Positions 22,514 to 32,452 are shown, counted from the first letter of the stretch. The stretch: DNA of 64,000 nt from Massilia sp. UMI-21 (GCA_015277795.1 CP063848.1:3286001-3350000), one strand, 5' to 3'. A program made the numbers and translations. The notes: generated by a model not told the origin, from the letters alone.

Positions 22514-23445
22514 CGAACGATGTCCGGCTGTTGCGACTTCACCACCTGCAGCGCGCTGGCGACCAGGCTGCTCATGTCGCCCATGTTGGCCGGCACGATC
22601 AGCGAGTTGTTGGTCTTGGCCAGCTTGCCGAAGGCGTCGACGTAGTGCTCGGCCACGCGCAGGTTGACCGCATCCATGCCGCCCGGCTCGCGGATCGCCG
22701 CGCCCACCTGGCGCAGCGCGGCGGCGCTGGCGTCGGCCAGCGCGACGATGGCGCTGGCCTCGCCCTGGGCGCGGTTGATGGCCGCCTGGCGCTCGCCTTC
22801 CGAGCGGGCGATCGCCGCTTCGCGCTCGCCGCTGGCGATGTTGATCTGCTCCTGGCGCCGCCCTTCGGAGGCCGCGATCAAGGCCCGCTTTTCGCGCTCG
22901 GCGGTGATCTGGCGCTGCATCGCATGCAGGATCTCGGCCGGCGGGGTCAGGTCCTTGATCTCGTAGCGCAGCACCTTCACGCCCCAGTTGGCGGCCGACT
23001 CGTCGATCGCGTTGACGATGGTGGTGTTGATGTGGTCGCGTTCCTCGAAGGTTTTATCCAGCTCCATCTTGCCGATCACCGAGCGCAAGGTGGTCTGGGC
23101 CAACTGGGTGATCGCCTGGATGTAGTTCGACGAGCCGTAGGACGCGCGCATGGCGTCGGTCACCTGGAAGTACAGGATCCCGTCCACCTGCAGCTGGGTG
23201 TTGTCGCGCGTGATGCAGACCTGGGGCGGCACGTCGAGCGGGATCTCCTTGAGGCTGTGCTTGTAGGCGATGCGGTCGATGAAGGGCACCACGATGTTCA
23301 GGCCGGGCGCCAGCACCGCATGGAACTTGCCGAGGCGTTCGACCACCACCGCGTGCTGCTGCGGCACCACGTTGATGGTCTTGAAGATGAATACCAGCGC
23401 GATGATGAAGATGACGAGCGCGACCGTGCCGAACGAGAATTCCAT
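22510..23445 (-). CDS. SPFH/Band-7 membrane protein (QmcA-like)
   Basis: 311-residue stomatin/prohibitin-family protein that oligomerises on the membrane. One N-terminal hydrophobic anchor (about 5-25) is followed by the band-7 core (NVVPQQHAVVVERLGKFH, then PGLNIVVPFIDRI) and a long Ala/Glu/Arg-rich helical region (about 170-260). Start at 23445 is preferred because AGAAGGG sits 6 nt upstream of it; the ATG two codons earlier is too close. It follows the NfeD gene by 40 nt, a conserved pairing in bacteria. Confidence 0.92.
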   Translation of the reverse strand: MEFSFGTVALVIFIIALVFIFKTINVVPQQHAVVVERLGKFHAVLAPGLNIVVPFIDRIAYKHSLKEIPLDVPPQVCITRDNTQLQVDGILYFQVTDAMRASYGSSNYIQAITQLAQTTLRSVIGKMELDKTFEERDHINTTIVNAIDESAANWGVKVLRYEIKDLTPPAEILHAMQRQITAEREKRALIAASEGRRQEQINIASGEREAAIARSEGERQAAINRAQGEASAIVALADASAAALRQVGAAIREPGGMDAVNLRVAEHYVDAFGKLAKTNNSLIVPANMGDMSSLVASALQVVKSQQPDIVR

Positions 23446-23485
23446 GAGCATCCCTTCTAGATATATAGGCATTTATTAGTTGAAC

Positions 23486-23917
23486 TTATGAATGGTGGGC
23501 ATTGGCGACAATGAGCCGGCTGCCGAGGACTTCGACGATGCGGTAATCGCCGGCGTCGGCCTGCGCACCCGGGCCGAGTTCGACGTCCCACAGGGCGCCG
23601 CGGTACATCACGCGGGCGCGGCCGTCCTGCCAGGCCGGCACCGCGACGCGCTGGCCGATGTCGAGGTTGACGTTGCGGTCGCGCGCGGCGTTGTTCTTGG
23701 CCGGCTTGCCGAAGCGGCTGCGGTGCAGGACGGCGGTGGCGGCCAGGCCGACCGCGGCGGCGGCCAGGACCTGCAGCGGCCAGCTCGCGCCGGCCCAGGC
23801 TGCCAGGGCGCCGGCGCCGAGGCCGATCGCGATCATCAACAGGTAAAAGGTGCCGCTGAACAGCTCGGCGATCACCAGGACGCCGGCAACGACCAGCCAG
23901 ATCATCCAGTGGGTCAT
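23486..23917 (-). CDS. NfeD-family membrane protein
   Basis: 143 residues: two to three membrane helices in the first 65 residues, then a C-terminal OB-fold (NVNLDIGQRVAVPAW...ALWDVEL) typical of NfeD1b proteins. NfeD proteins are thought to be partners of SPFH proteins in membrane microdomains, which fits the SPFH gene directly downstream. It is first in the NfeD-SPFH-SDR operon. Confidence 0.9.
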   Translation of the reverse strand: MTHWMIWLVVAGVLVIAELFSGTFYLLMIAIGLGAGALAAWAGASWPLQVLAAAAVGLAATAVLHRSRFGKPAKNNAARDRNVNLDIGQRVAVPAWQDGRARVMYRGALWDVELGPGAQADAGDYRIVEVLGSRLIVANAHHS

Positions 23918-23947
23918 GATTGTGTCTCCTTCTCGTTTTAGGAAAGT

Positions 23948-23984
23948 AAAAAACCCCCGCGGCCTGCAACAGGCGGCGAGGGTT
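23948..23984 (-). terminator. Rho-independent terminator downstream of ppsA
   Basis: On the minus strand a GC-rich stem of about 13-15 bp with small bulges (AACCCTCGC...GCCTG pairing with CAGGC...GCGGGGGTT) is followed by a run of six T. It lies about 220 nt after the ppsA stop and just before the NfeD gene, separating the two transcripts. No gene was seen in the 290-bp gap at 23918-24207. Confidence 0.7.
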
Positions 23985-24207
23985 CAACGATGTCGATGCG
24001 CTTGCTTATTGTGTGCTTTCTGGCAAAGAGTGTTCGATGTCAGTGTAGCAGGTCTATCCGGCAGTGGAAGGCCCCGGTTTGATGTTTATCGCAGGCGCAT
24101 AATCTTACTGTTGAGGTAAATCACGATCTGCTCGAACGCGCGGCCGGGCAAGCCGGCCACCCTGCGCGAGGCGGCCGCCGACCGGGCCGCGCGTCCATGC
24201 AAATGTC

Positions 24208-26667
24208 TTACTTCGCGGCCAGCTTCTGCCAGGTCTCGATCACCGAATCCGGGTTCAGCGACATCGACTCGATGCCCTGCTCCACCAGCCACTCGGCGAA
24301 GTCCGGGTGGTCCGACGGCCCCTGGCCGCAGATGCCGATGTACTTGCCTTTCGCGCGGCAGGCCTTGATCGCCAGCGACAGCATGGCCTTGACAGCCGGG
24401 TCGCGCTCGTCGAAGTCCTTGGCCAGCAGCTCCATGCCGGAGTCGCGGTCCAGGCCCAGGGTGAGCTGGGTCAGGTCGTTCGAGCCGATCGAGAAGCCGT
24501 CGAAGTACTCCAGGAACTGCTCGGCCAGGATGGCGTTGGACGGCACTTCGCACATCATGATGACGCGCAGGCCGCCTTCACCTCCACCTTCGCCGCGCTT
24601 CAGACCGTACTGGCCCAGCAGCTCGATGACCTTCTCGGCCTGGCCCAGGGTGCGCACGAACGGGATCATCAGCTCGACGTTGGTCAGGCCCATGTCTTCG
24701 CGCACGCGCTTCATGGCCATGCATTCCATCTCGAAGGCTTCGGCGAAGTCCTCGGCCAGGTAGCGCGCGGCGCCGCGGAAGCCCAGCATCGGGTTCTCTT
24801 CGTCGGGTTCGTAGCGCGAACCGCCGATCAGCTTCTTGTACTCGTTCGACTTGAAGTCGGACAGGCGCACGATCACCGGCTTGGGCCAGAAGGCCGCGGC
24901 GATGGTGGCCACGCCCTCGGCCAGCTTGTCGACGTAGAAGGCGCGCGGCGAGGCATGGCCGCGTGCCACCGACTCGACCGCCTTCTTGAGGTCGTTGTCG
25001 ATGTTCGGGTACTCGAGGATGGCCTTCGGGTGCACGCCGATGTTGTTGTTGATGATGAACTCGAGGCGCGCCAGGCCCACGCCGCCGTTCGGCACCGACT
25101 GGAAGTCGAAGGCCAGCTGCGGGTTGCCGACGTTGAGCATGATCTTGGTCGGGATCGGCGGCAGCTCGCCGCGCGAGACTTCGGTGATCTCGGTTTCCAG
25201 CAGGCCGTCGTAGATCTTGCCTTCGTCGCCTTCGGCGCACGAGACGGTGACGAAGGTGCCGTCCTTGAGCGCATCGGTGGCGTCGCCGCAGCCCACGACC
25301 GCCGGCACGCCCAGTTCACGCGCGATGATCGCCGCGTGGCAGGTACGGCCGCCGCGGTTGGTGACGATCGCCGAGGCGCGCTTCATCACCGGCTCCCAGT
25401 TCGGATCGGTCATGTCGGCCACCAGCACGTCGCCCGGCTGCACCCGCTCCATCTCGGACGGATCGGTGATCACCCGCACCGGACCGGCGCCGATCTTCTG
25501 GCCGATCGCGCGACCGGCCGTGAGCACGGTGCCCGAGCCCTTCAGGCTGAAGCGCTGCTGCGAGTCGGTGGCCTTCTGCTGCGACTTCACCGTTTCCGGG
25601 CGCGCCTGCAGGATGTACAGTTTGCCGTCGCGGCCGTCCTTGCCCCACTCGATGTCCATCGGACGGCCGTAGTGATTCTCGATGATGACAGCATACTTGG
25701 CCAGTTCGACCACTTCGGCATCGGTGAGCGAATAGCGGTTGCGCATCTCGATCGGCACGTCGACGGTGCGCACCGAGCGGCCGGCCTTGGCTTCGCTGGT
25801 GAACTCCATCTTGATCAGCTTGGAGCCGATGTTGCGGCGGATGACCGGCAGCTTGCCCTGGGCCAGCATCGGCTTGTGCACGTAGAACTCGTCCGGGTTG
25901 ACGGCGCCCTGCACCACGGTCTCGCCCAGGCCGTAGCTCGAGGTGACGAAGACCACGTCCTTGAAGCCCGATTCGGTGTCGATGGTGAACATCACGCCGG
26001 CGGCGCCGGTATCCGAACGCACCATGCGCTGCACGCCGGCCGACAGGGCCACCTCGGCGTGGGTGAAACCCTTGTGGACACGGTAGGAGATCGCGCGGTC
26101 GTTGTAGAGCGAGGCGAACACGTGCTTCATGGCTTCGAGCACGTTGTCGATGCCGACCACGTTCAGGAAGGTCTCCTGCTGGCCGGCAAACGACGCGTCC
26201 GGCAGGTCTTCGGCGGTGGCCGAGGAGCGCACCGCGAAGGACATCTCGGTCTCGGAGTCGGCCACCAGCCGCTCGTAGTAGTCGCGGATCTCCTGTTCCA
26301 GGCGCGGCTGGAACGGGGTGTCGACGATCCATTGGCGGATCTCGGCGCCGGCCGCGGCCAGCGCGCGCACGTCGTCGATGTCCAGGCCTTCGAGGCGAGT
26401 GGCGATGCGCTGGGCCAGCGACGCGCCCCCATCGACGCTGTGCTCGAGGAAATCGCGGAAGGCATCGGCCGTGGTGGCGAAGCCGCCCGGCACGCGCACG
26501 CCGGCGCTGGCCAGCTGCGAGATCATCTCGCCCAGCGAGGCGTTCTTGCCGCCGACCGACTCGACGTCGGTCATGCGCAGGTTGTCGAACGCGGCGACGT
26601 AGGTGCGCGATGCGGCGCGTGCGTCTTGATCAGGCTCCTTCAATGCTGCTGCAGACAGGTTAGACAT
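24208..26667 (-). CDS. ppsA: Phosphoenolpyruvate synthase
   Basis: Makes PEP from pyruvate and ATP for gluconeogenesis. 819 residues (E. coli 792), slightly longer at the N-terminus. Domain order is an ATP-grasp N-terminal domain ([12 protein letters not shown] near residue 40), a mobile phosphohistidine domain with [13 protein letters not shown] (His444), and a C-terminal PEP/pyruvate TIM barrel ending in [17 protein letters not shown]. It diverges from ppsR, encoding its regulatory kinase/phosphorylase, across a 182-bp gap (26668-26849). Confidence 0.98.
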   Translation of the reverse strand: MSNLSAAALKEPDQDARAASRTYVAAFDNLRMTDVESVGGKNASLGEMISQLASAGVRVPGGFATTADAFRDFLEHSVDGGASLAQRIATRLEGLDIDDVRALAAAGAEIRQWIVDTPFQPRLEQEIRDYYERLVADSETEMSFAVRSSATAEDLPDASFAGQQETFLNVVGIDNVLEAMKHVFASLYNDRAISYRVHKGFTHAEVALSAGVQRMVRSDTGAAGVMFTIDTESGFKDVVFVTSSYGLGETVVQGAVNPDEFYVHKPMLAQGKLPVIRRNIGSKLIKMEFTSEAKAGRSVRTVDVPIEMRNRYSLTDAEVVELAKYAVIIENHYGRPMDIEWGKDGRDGKLYILQARPETVKSQQKATDSQQRFSLKGSGTVLTAGRAIGQKIGAGPVRVITDPSEMERVQPGDVLVADMTDPNWEPVMKRASAIVTNRGGRTCHAAIIARELGVPAVVGCGDATDALKDGTFVTVSCAEGDEGKIYDGLLETEITEVSRGELPPIPTKIMLNVGNPQLAFDFQSVPNGGVGLARLEFIINNNIGVHPKAILEYPNIDNDLKKAVESVARGHASPRAFYVDKLAEGVATIAAAFWPKPVIVRLSDFKSNEYKKLIGGSRYEPDEENPMLGFRGAARYLAEDFAEAFEMECMAMKRVREDMGLTNVELMIPFVRTLGQAEKVIELLGQYGLKRGEGGGEGGLRVIMMCEVPSNAILAEQFLEYFDGFSIGSNDLTQLTLGLDRDSGMELLAKDFDERDPAVKAMLSLAIKACRAKGKYIGICGQGPSDHPDFAEWLVEQGIESMSLNPDSVIETWQKLAAK

Positions 26668-26849
26668 GGTAAAACACCCTTACTTGATGATAGAAACCTT
26701 GTGGCTGCTTGTCCAATGCGCTGGGCGACGGGGTATTCTTGTTATTCTGGCCGTCGTGCAGCACAATGCAGACCCGTTGCCGAGCATTTTAACCCGTGAC
26801 CGCCGCACCATGCTGCAAGTTTGGCAGCAAGACTTAGCATTTCGACACC

Positions 26850-27698
26850 ATGACCGTAGAAACCACTGTTCCGTCCCCTCCTACTTCGCGTACCGTTTTC
26901 TTCGTTTCCGACGGTACCGGCATCACGGCAGAGACCTTCGGTCATGCGGTGCTGAGCCAGTTCGAAATGCGCTTTCGCCAGATCCGCCTGCCCTTCATCG
27001 ACTCGCTCGAAAAGGCGCACGACGCGGCGCGCCGCATCAACGACAGCTTCGCGCGCGACGGCCAGCGTCCGATCGTGTTCTCGACCCTGGTCACGCACGA
27101 CCTGTCGAGCGTGATCCGGGCCGCCAAGGGCATGCACATGGACCTGTTCCAGACCTTCGTCTCGCCGCTCGAGCAGGAACTGGGCGTGAAGTCGACCCAC
27201 ACCATCGGGCGCATCCACAACGCCGTGGACACCGAGGAATACAAGAACCGGATCGAAGCGATCAACTTTTCGCTCGCGCACGACGACGGCCAGTCGCACA
27301 AGAACCTGGCCGAGGCCGACGTGATCCTGGTGGGCGTGTCGCGTTCCGGCAAGACCCCGACCAGCCTGTACCTGGCGATGCAGTACGGGCTGAAGGCCGC
27401 CAACTACCCCCTGATTCCCGACGACTTCGAGCGCGGCAGGCTGCCCTCCTCGCTGCCGCCGTTCAAGTCCAAGCTGTTCGGGCTGACGATCACGCCGGAG
27501 CGCCTGTCGCAGATCCGGAACGAACGCCGCGCCGGCAGCAAGTACGCCGCGCTCGAGAACTGCCGCTACGAGGTCAACGAAGCCGAGGCGATGATGCGCC
27601 GCGAAGGGATCCGCTGGCTGTCCTCGACCACCAAGTCGATCGAGGAGATCGCCACCACCATCCTGCAAGAGATCAAGCCGGACAGGCGGGAATATTGA
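26850..27698 (+). CDS. ppsR: PEP synthase regulatory protein (bifunctional kinase/pyrophosphorylase)
   Basis: 282 residues of the DUF299/PPPK family. It inactivates PpsA by ADP-dependent phosphorylation of a Thr near its catalytic His and reactivates it by phosphorolysis. The opening [16 protein letters not shown] and the P-loop [15 protein letters not shown] are diagnostic. Its position divergent from ppsA supports the assignment. Confidence 0.97.
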   Translation: MTVETTVPSPPTSRTVFFVSDGTGITAETFGHAVLSQFEMRFRQIRLPFIDSLEKAHDAARRINDSFARDGQRPIVFSTLVTHDLSSVIRAAKGMHMDLFQTFVSPLEQELGVKSTHTIGRIHNAVDTEEYKNRIEAINFSLAHDDGQSHKNLAEADVILVGVSRSGKTPTSLYLAMQYGLKAANYPLIPDDFERGRLPSSLPPFKSKLFGLTITPERLSQIRNERRAGSKYAALENCRYEVNEAEAMMRREGIRWLSSTTKSIEEIATTILQEIKPDRREY

Positions 27699-27800
27699 AT
27701 CGTCGTGCCGAACCGGCGTCGTGGTTTGTCAACAAAACGCCTGCTACGGCCTTCGATTTGTAACATCTTGATGTTTCCCTGTGGATACACCTGTAGAATA

Positions 27801-27825
27801 TCCTCAAATTACTTAGTTTTGAGGA
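27801..27825 (+). promoter_or_regulatory. Inverted repeat overlapping the H-NOX ribosome binding site
   Basis: TCCTCAAA and TTTGAGGA form a perfect 8-bp stem with a 9-nt loop. The right arm contains the Shine-Dalgarno GAGGA, 4 nt before the ATG at 27830. In RNA the stem would bury the ribosome binding site; in DNA it could be an operator. Confidence 0.5.
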
Positions 27826-27829
27826 TGGC

Positions 27830-28369
27830 ATGAAGGGTATTGTCTTCAATTTGATGGAAGAGGCGGTCAGCGCGGAGTTCGGCGAGGAAACATGGGACCG
27901 CCTGCTCGACGAAGCCGGCCTGGATGGCGCCTACACCTCCCTCGGCAGCTACGACGATGCCGAAGTGGTGCGCCTGGTCGAGGTGGCGTCGCGCATCCTG
28001 GGGATTGCGCCCCAGGATGTGCTGCGCTGGTTCGGGCAGCGCGCCATGCCCCTGCTGGTGGCGCGCTACCCGCAGTTCTTCGCCCCCCATGCCTCGACGC
28101 GCGCTTTCCTGCTCACCTTGAACAGCCTGATCCACCCCGAAGTGCGCAAGCTGTACCCGGGCGCGACGCCGCCCGTGTTCGATTTCGATACCAGCGACAG
28201 CGACACCCTGGTCATCGGCTACAACTCGGCGCGCCGCCTGTGCGCCCTGGCGGAAGGCTTCATGCAGGGCGCGGCCGCGCATTACGGGCAGGCCGCCCGG
28301 CTGACCCAGCCCAGGTGCATGCACGACGGCGCCGACAAGTGCGTCTTCCACGTCCAGTTCACGGCGTGA
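27830..28369 (+). CDS. H-NOX haem-binding gas sensor
   Basis: 179-residue haem NO/O2-binding protein. The proximal haem ligand His falls at residue 102 (SLIHPEVRKLYPG) and the porphyrin-binding YxSxR motif at Tyr131, Ser133, Arg135, exactly the canonical positions. Residue 140 is Leu, where O2-binding homologues have a distal Tyr, so NO selectivity is predicted. It stands alone without a fused output domain. The downstream GAF-GGDEF-EAL gene begins with GTG overlapping its stop (GTGA), so the pair likely forms a haem-to-c-di-GMP signalling unit, as known in other proteobacteria. Confidence 0.93.
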   Translation: MKGIVFNLMEEAVSAEFGEETWDRLLDEAGLDGAYTSLGSYDDAEVVRLVEVASRILGIAPQDVLRWFGQRAMPLLVARYPQFFAPHASTRAFLLTLNSLIHPEVRKLYPGATPPVFDFDTSDSDTLVIGYNSARRLCALAEGFMQGAAAHYGQAARLTQPRCMHDGADKCVFHVQFTA

Positions 28370-30375
28370 TCCCGGCCCCCGCAGCCCCGTCCGACGGCGC
28401 CGAGATAGCCCGCCTGCGGCGGCGCCTGGAGCGCGAGACAGCCGCCCGGCGCGCGGCCGAGGCCATCGCCGAGCAGGGCCTGCGCGACCTGTTCCAGCGC
28501 CAGCAGGAAATCGTCCTGCTGGAGCGGATCGCCGCGGCCGCCAACGAAGCCGCCGGCGTCGAGGACGCGTTTCGCCATGCGCTCGAGGCGGTGTGCCGCT
28601 ACACCGGCTGGCCTCTCGGTCACCTGCTGATGGCGCCCGAGCACGGCGCCGGCCGGCTCGACTCGACCACCATCTGGCATGACGACAGCGGCGGCGCCTT
28701 CGACGGCCTGCGCACGCTGACCGAGGACATGGACTTCTCCGCCGGCATCGGCCTGCCGGGCCGGGTCGTGGGCACCGGCAGGCCGGCCTGGGCCAACGTC
28801 GACGCCCCCGATGCGGCATGCTTTCCGCGCATGCCGATGCTGGTCCGGCTCGGCCTGTCCTCGCTGTTCGCCTTCCCGGTCATGATCGGGAGCGATGTCG
28901 TCGCCGTGGTCGAGTTCTTCAGCCGCGAACTGCAGACGCCGGACGAATCGATGCTGCGCCTGATGGCGCAGGTCGGGACCCAGCTGGGGCGTGTGATCGA
29001 GCGTCGCCGCGCCCAGGAGCGGCTGGTCCACGACGCCCTGCACGATCCGCTGACCGAACTCGGCAACCGCAAGCTGTTTCTCGACCGGCTCGGACACTTC
29101 CTGCTGCGCTCGCAGCGCCATCCCGGTTTCCAGTTCGCGGTCCTGTTCGTGGACCTGGACCGGTTCAAGGCGATCAACGACGGCCTGGGCCACCATGCGG
29201 GCGACCAGGTCATCGTCGCCACCGCGCGCCGCCTGACCGAATGCCTGCGCCAGACCGACCTGGTAACGCGCGACAGCGCCGCCGCGGGCGAATGCGGCGC
29301 CGTGGTCTCGCGCCTCGGTGGCGACGAGTTCACCATCCTGCTCGACTGGGTACAGGACGCCACCACGCCGGTGCGCGTGGCGGAGCGCCTGCTGAAGGCC
29401 CTCGCCATGCCGCTCTCGATCGGCCAGCAGCAGGTGTACGTCACGGCAAGCATCGGCATCGCCATGAGTTCGAGCGGCTACCAGGACGTGCAGGTCATGC
29501 TGCGCGATGCCGACATCGCGATGTACCACGCCAAGCAGAACGGACGCGCGCGCTGGGTGATGTTCGACCAGTCGATGCAGGAAGGAGCGCTGCGCCGCCT
29601 CACGCTGGAGGCGGAACTGCGCCTGGCGCTCCCCGGCCGCCAGCTGTTCCTGCAATACCAGCCGATCGTATCGCCGCGGGATGGACTGATCCACGGCTTC
29701 GAGGCGCTACTGCGCTGGCGCCATCCGGTGCTGGGCATGATCTCGCCGATGGAGTTCGTTCCGGTGGCCGAGGAAATCGGCCTGATCGGCGATATCGGTG
29801 GCTGGGTGTTGCGCGAAGCCTGCGCCCAACTGCGGGCCTGGCGATGCGCCAGCGCCGCGCCCCTGAGCATGAGCGTGAACCTCTCCGCGGTCCAGCTGGG
29901 CGACGACGGCCTGGTCGACCTGGTCACGGAGGTCTTGCGCGAGAGCGGCATCCCCGGCGCCAGCCTGAAGCTGGAACTGACGGAAAGCGCCGTGATGGCC
30001 GATCCGGAGCGCGCGCTCGCGATCTTCCGGCAGCTCAAGGCGCTCGGCGTGCGTCTCAGCCTGGACGACTTCGGGACCGGCTATTCGTCGCTCAGCCACC
30101 TGCGCCGCCTGCCGATCGACACCCTCAAGATCGACCGCTCCTTCGTCAGCGCGATGGACCTGCACGGCGACAAGCGCCAGATTGCCGAAGTGGTCATCAT
30201 GCTGGCGCGCGCGCTGGGCCTGGACGTGGTCGCCGAGGGCGTCGAGACCGTGGCCGAACTCGATCTGCTGCGCGCGATGGGCAGCGATTTCGTGCAAGGC
30301 TATTACTACTACCGTCCGCTCGACCCGGAAGCCGCCAGCGCCAGCCTGGCCGCGCAAGGGCGCCTGCGCGCCTGA
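28366..30375 (+). CDS. GAF-GGDEF-EAL c-di-GMP protein, H-NOX partner
   Basis: 669 residues. A short helical lead (about 14-45) precedes a GAF domain (about 50-215), a GGDEF domain with intact GGDEF at 318-322, and an EAL domain with EALLRW at 446-451. The EAL domain keeps its metal and catalytic signatures (SVNLSAVQL, ELTESAV, LDDFGTGYSSL, LKIDRSFV, VVAEGVET, FVQGYYY). Both activities may be present. Between RQTD (I-site position) and GGDEF there is an insert of about 14 residues. GTG start at 28366 is inferred from the GTGA overlap with the H-NOX stop; the frame also continues upstream inside that gene. Likely output of the H-NOX sensor. Confidence 0.92.
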   Translation: MIPAPAAPSDGAEIARLRRRLERETAARRAAEAIAEQGLRDLFQRQQEIVLLERIAAAANEAAGVEDAFRHALEAVCRYTGWPLGHLLMAPEHGAGRLDSTTIWHDDSGGAFDGLRTLTEDMDFSAGIGLPGRVVGTGRPAWANVDAPDAACFPRMPMLVRLGLSSLFAFPVMIGSDVVAVVEFFSRELQTPDESMLRLMAQVGTQLGRVIERRRAQERLVHDALHDPLTELGNRKLFLDRLGHFLLRSQRHPGFQFAVLFVDLDRFKAINDGLGHHAGDQVIVATARRLTECLRQTDLVTRDSAAAGECGAVVSRLGGDEFTILLDWVQDATTPVRVAERLLKALAMPLSIGQQQVYVTASIGIAMSSSGYQDVQVMLRDADIAMYHAKQNGRARWVMFDQSMQEGALRRLTLEAELRLALPGRQLFLQYQPIVSPRDGLIHGFEALLRWRHPVLGMISPMEFVPVAEEIGLIGDIGGWVLREACAQLRAWRCASAAPLSMSVNLSAVQLGDDGLVDLVTEVLRESGIPGASLKLELTESAVMADPERALAIFRQLKALGVRLSLDDFGTGYSSLSHLRRLPIDTLKIDRSFVSAMDLHGDKRQIAEVVIMLARALGLDVVAEGVETVAELDLLRAMGSDFVQGYYYYRPLDPEAASASLAAQGRLRA

Positions 30376-30396
30376 GCGCTGGCGGCCGGCGCCCGC

Positions 30397-31593
30397 TCAG
30401 AAGAAGTGGCGCCAGTCTTCCAGCCAGCCCGGGAAGGCGGCCGCTTCCATCGGGTTGGCGATGTGGTAGCCCTGGGCGTAAGTGCAGCCGAGGTTCTGCA
30501 AGAAGTCCCAGTCCTGGCGGGTCTCGACGCCGACCGCGACCGACATGCGGTCGAGGCTGTGCGCCAGGCCGAGGCAGGAACGCAGCACCGTGCCCAGCGG
30601 GCGGCGCCTGGAGGCGCCGTCCACGAAACTGCGGTCGATCTTCAGTTCGCTGAACGGGATCCGGGCCAGCAGCTGCAGGTTGGAGCGGCCGGTGCCGTAG
30701 TCGTCGATCGCCAGCCCGAACCCCATCATGCGCAGGCGCACCAGGCGCTCGATGAATTCGGGGTCGGTATTGAGCACCGAGGATTCCGGCATCTCGAAGG
30801 TGAGGTATTCCGGCAGGATGCGGTGGCGGCCGATGCAGGCGGTGATCTGGCGCACGAACGCGGCATTGGCCAGCGTCTCGGGCGCGAGGTTGATCGAGAT
30901 CGGCACCGGAATGCCCTGGTCCTGGAACCAGCGGCAACGCTCGGCCGACATTTCGATCATGCTCCAGTCGAGGAAATCGACCCGGTTGTTCTGCTCCAGC
31001 GCATCGATGAAGGCGCCCGGCCCCAGCACGCCGTGCTCGGGATGGCGCCAGCGCGCAAAGGCCTCCAGCCCTTTCACCTGGCCGGTCGCCAGTTCGATCT
31101 TGGGCTGGAAGAAGGGCTCGAACTGGCGCTTCTGCAGGCCGTTGCCGATTTCCTGGAAGCTGAAGCGCGGACCGGTCGGGCGCTCGGCCTGCGGCGCGAG
31201 CGGCGTGTAGTTCTCGAGCAGCGGCTTGAGCCTGGCGGCCGTGACCGGCTTGCCGGTGGTGCCCAGCAGGTCGACCCCGTAGGCCTGCGCCAGGGTCTCG
31301 ACCGCGAACAGCAGGTCGGCCGACTGGGCGCCGGTAACCACCAGGCGCACCCCCACCTCCAGGCTGCCCAGCTTGCGCAGCAGTTCCAGGCCGTCCATTC
31401 CCGGCAGCGCCAGGTCGACGATCGCGACGTCCACCCGGGGCGCGAAGCCGGCCTCCAGGCGCTGCAGCGCCAGGTGCCCGTCCGGAACGTCGGTGACGCG
31501 GCTGACGCCCAATTGGCCGAGCAGCTCGACCAGCGACCTGCGCTGGGCGGCGTCGGCTTCCGCCACCAGGAAATGCAAATGCGCGATGTCCAT
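30397..31593 (-). CDS. REC-EAL protein, EAL domain probably inactive
   Basis: 398 residues. The N-terminal receiver keeps phospho-acceptor Asp60 (IVDLALPGMDG) and the conserved Lys (TTGKPVTAA). The C-terminal EAL domain is altered: EAL reads EAF (GLEAFARW), and the AEGVE box reads AVGVE, losing the Glu used as catalytic base. The Asp pair (IDDYGTG), LKIDRSFV and QGY remain. It therefore probably binds c-di-GMP or acts as a phosphorylation-controlled effector rather than hydrolysing. Start at 31593 (GGAGTAGGG before ATG); an upstream TTG is possible. It converges on the GAF-GGDEF-EAL gene with a 21-bp gap. Confidence 0.88.
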   Translation of the reverse strand: MDIAHLHFLVAEADAAQRRSLVELLGQLGVSRVTDVPDGHLALQRLEAGFAPRVDVAIVDLALPGMDGLELLRKLGSLEVGVRLVVTGAQSADLLFAVETLAQAYGVDLLGTTGKPVTAARLKPLLENYTPLAPQAERPTGPRFSFQEIGNGLQKRQFEPFFQPKIELATGQVKGLEAFARWRHPEHGVLGPGAFIDALEQNNRVDFLDWSMIEMSAERCRWFQDQGIPVPISINLAPETLANAAFVRQITACIGRHRILPEYLTFEMPESSVLNTDPEFIERLVRLRMMGFGLAIDDYGTGRSNLQLLARIPFSELKIDRSFVDGASRRRPLGTVLRSCLGLAHSLDRMSVAVGVETRQDWDFLQNLGCTYAQGYHIANPMEAAAFPGWLEDWRHFF

Positions 31594-31656
31594 CCCTACT
31601 CCATTTTTGCTTCTCAACAAACTCGCGCCAGATTAACCTGAAGGCCCGGCCCGCGT

Positions 31657-32442
31657 CTATGCCTGGCTTTGCCGCAACTGCTCGAAAAAACACACCGCGG
31701 CGCAGGCCGCCACGTTCAGCGACTCCACCTTGCCGGCGTGCGGGACGGCGACCCGGTGCGTGGCCAGCGTCAGCAGCTCGCTGGAGACGCCCTGCCCCTC
31801 ATGGCCCAGCACCCAGGCGACCGGGCGCCGCAGGTCGAGCGCGTACAGCCGCTCGGCCGCATAGCCGCTGGTGGCCAGCACCGGCACCTGCGCCGCGCGC
31901 ACCAGCGGGGCAAGTTCGATGTTCTCGAAGATGTCGAGCACGAAGTGGGCGCCCATGGCGGCGCGCAGCACCTTGGGCGACCAGCAGAACGCGGTGCCGG
32001 GGCTGCAATAGACCTGTTTGATGCCGCTGGCCGCGGCGCTGCGCAGGATCGAGCCGACGTTGCCCGGATCCTGCACCCCGTCCAGCAGCACGCTCGATTC
32101 GACCAGCCCCGGCGCCCGCGACGGCGCCGGCGAGGCGACCACGAACACGATGTGCACGCCGTGCTCGACCTGGCTGATGGCGCCGAACAGCGCGTCCGGC
32201 AGCGCGGTCACGGGCGCATCCAGGCCTTCGCACCGCCCCACGATGGCGGCCACTTCCGGGTTGTCCAGCGCACCCTCGGACACCACGCAGTGCGCGGGCG
32301 CGCCGCGCAGGTCGAGCCAGCTCTGGCACAGGTGGACGCCGTCCAGCAGGCTGCGCCCGGCCTTGCGGCGCGCCTGCGAGCTGGTGGCAAGGCCCTTGAG
32401 CTCCTTGTAGAACGGGTTGTCGCGCGAAGAGATGTGTTTCAC
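31657..32442 (-). CDS. SpoU/TrmH-family RNA 2'-O-methyltransferase
   Basis: 261-residue SPOUT methyltransferase acting on rRNA or tRNA. The N-terminal substrate-binding region (M-K-H-I-S-S-R-D-N-P-F-Y-K-E-L) precedes the trefoil-knot domain with DGVQDPGNVGSILRSA, WVLGHEGQGVS and VPHAGKVESLNVAACAA (motifs 1-3). The target is not clear; RlmB- and TsnR-like proteins share this layout. It is last in the lpx-rnhB run, 10 nt after rnhB. Confidence 0.93.
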   Translation of the reverse strand: MKHISSRDNPFYKELKGLATSSQARRKAGRSLLDGVHLCQSWLDLRGAPAHCVVSEGALDNPEVAAIVGRCEGLDAPVTALPDALFGAISQVEHGVHIVFVVASPAPSRAPGLVESSVLLDGVQDPGNVGSILRSAAASGIKQVYCSPGTAFCWSPKVLRAAMGAHFVLDIFENIELAPLVRAAQVPVLATSGYAAERLYALDLRRPVAWVLGHEGQGVSSELLTLATHRVAVPHAGKVESLNVAACAAVCFFEQLRQSQA

Positions 32443-32452
32443 GATCCCGGCC

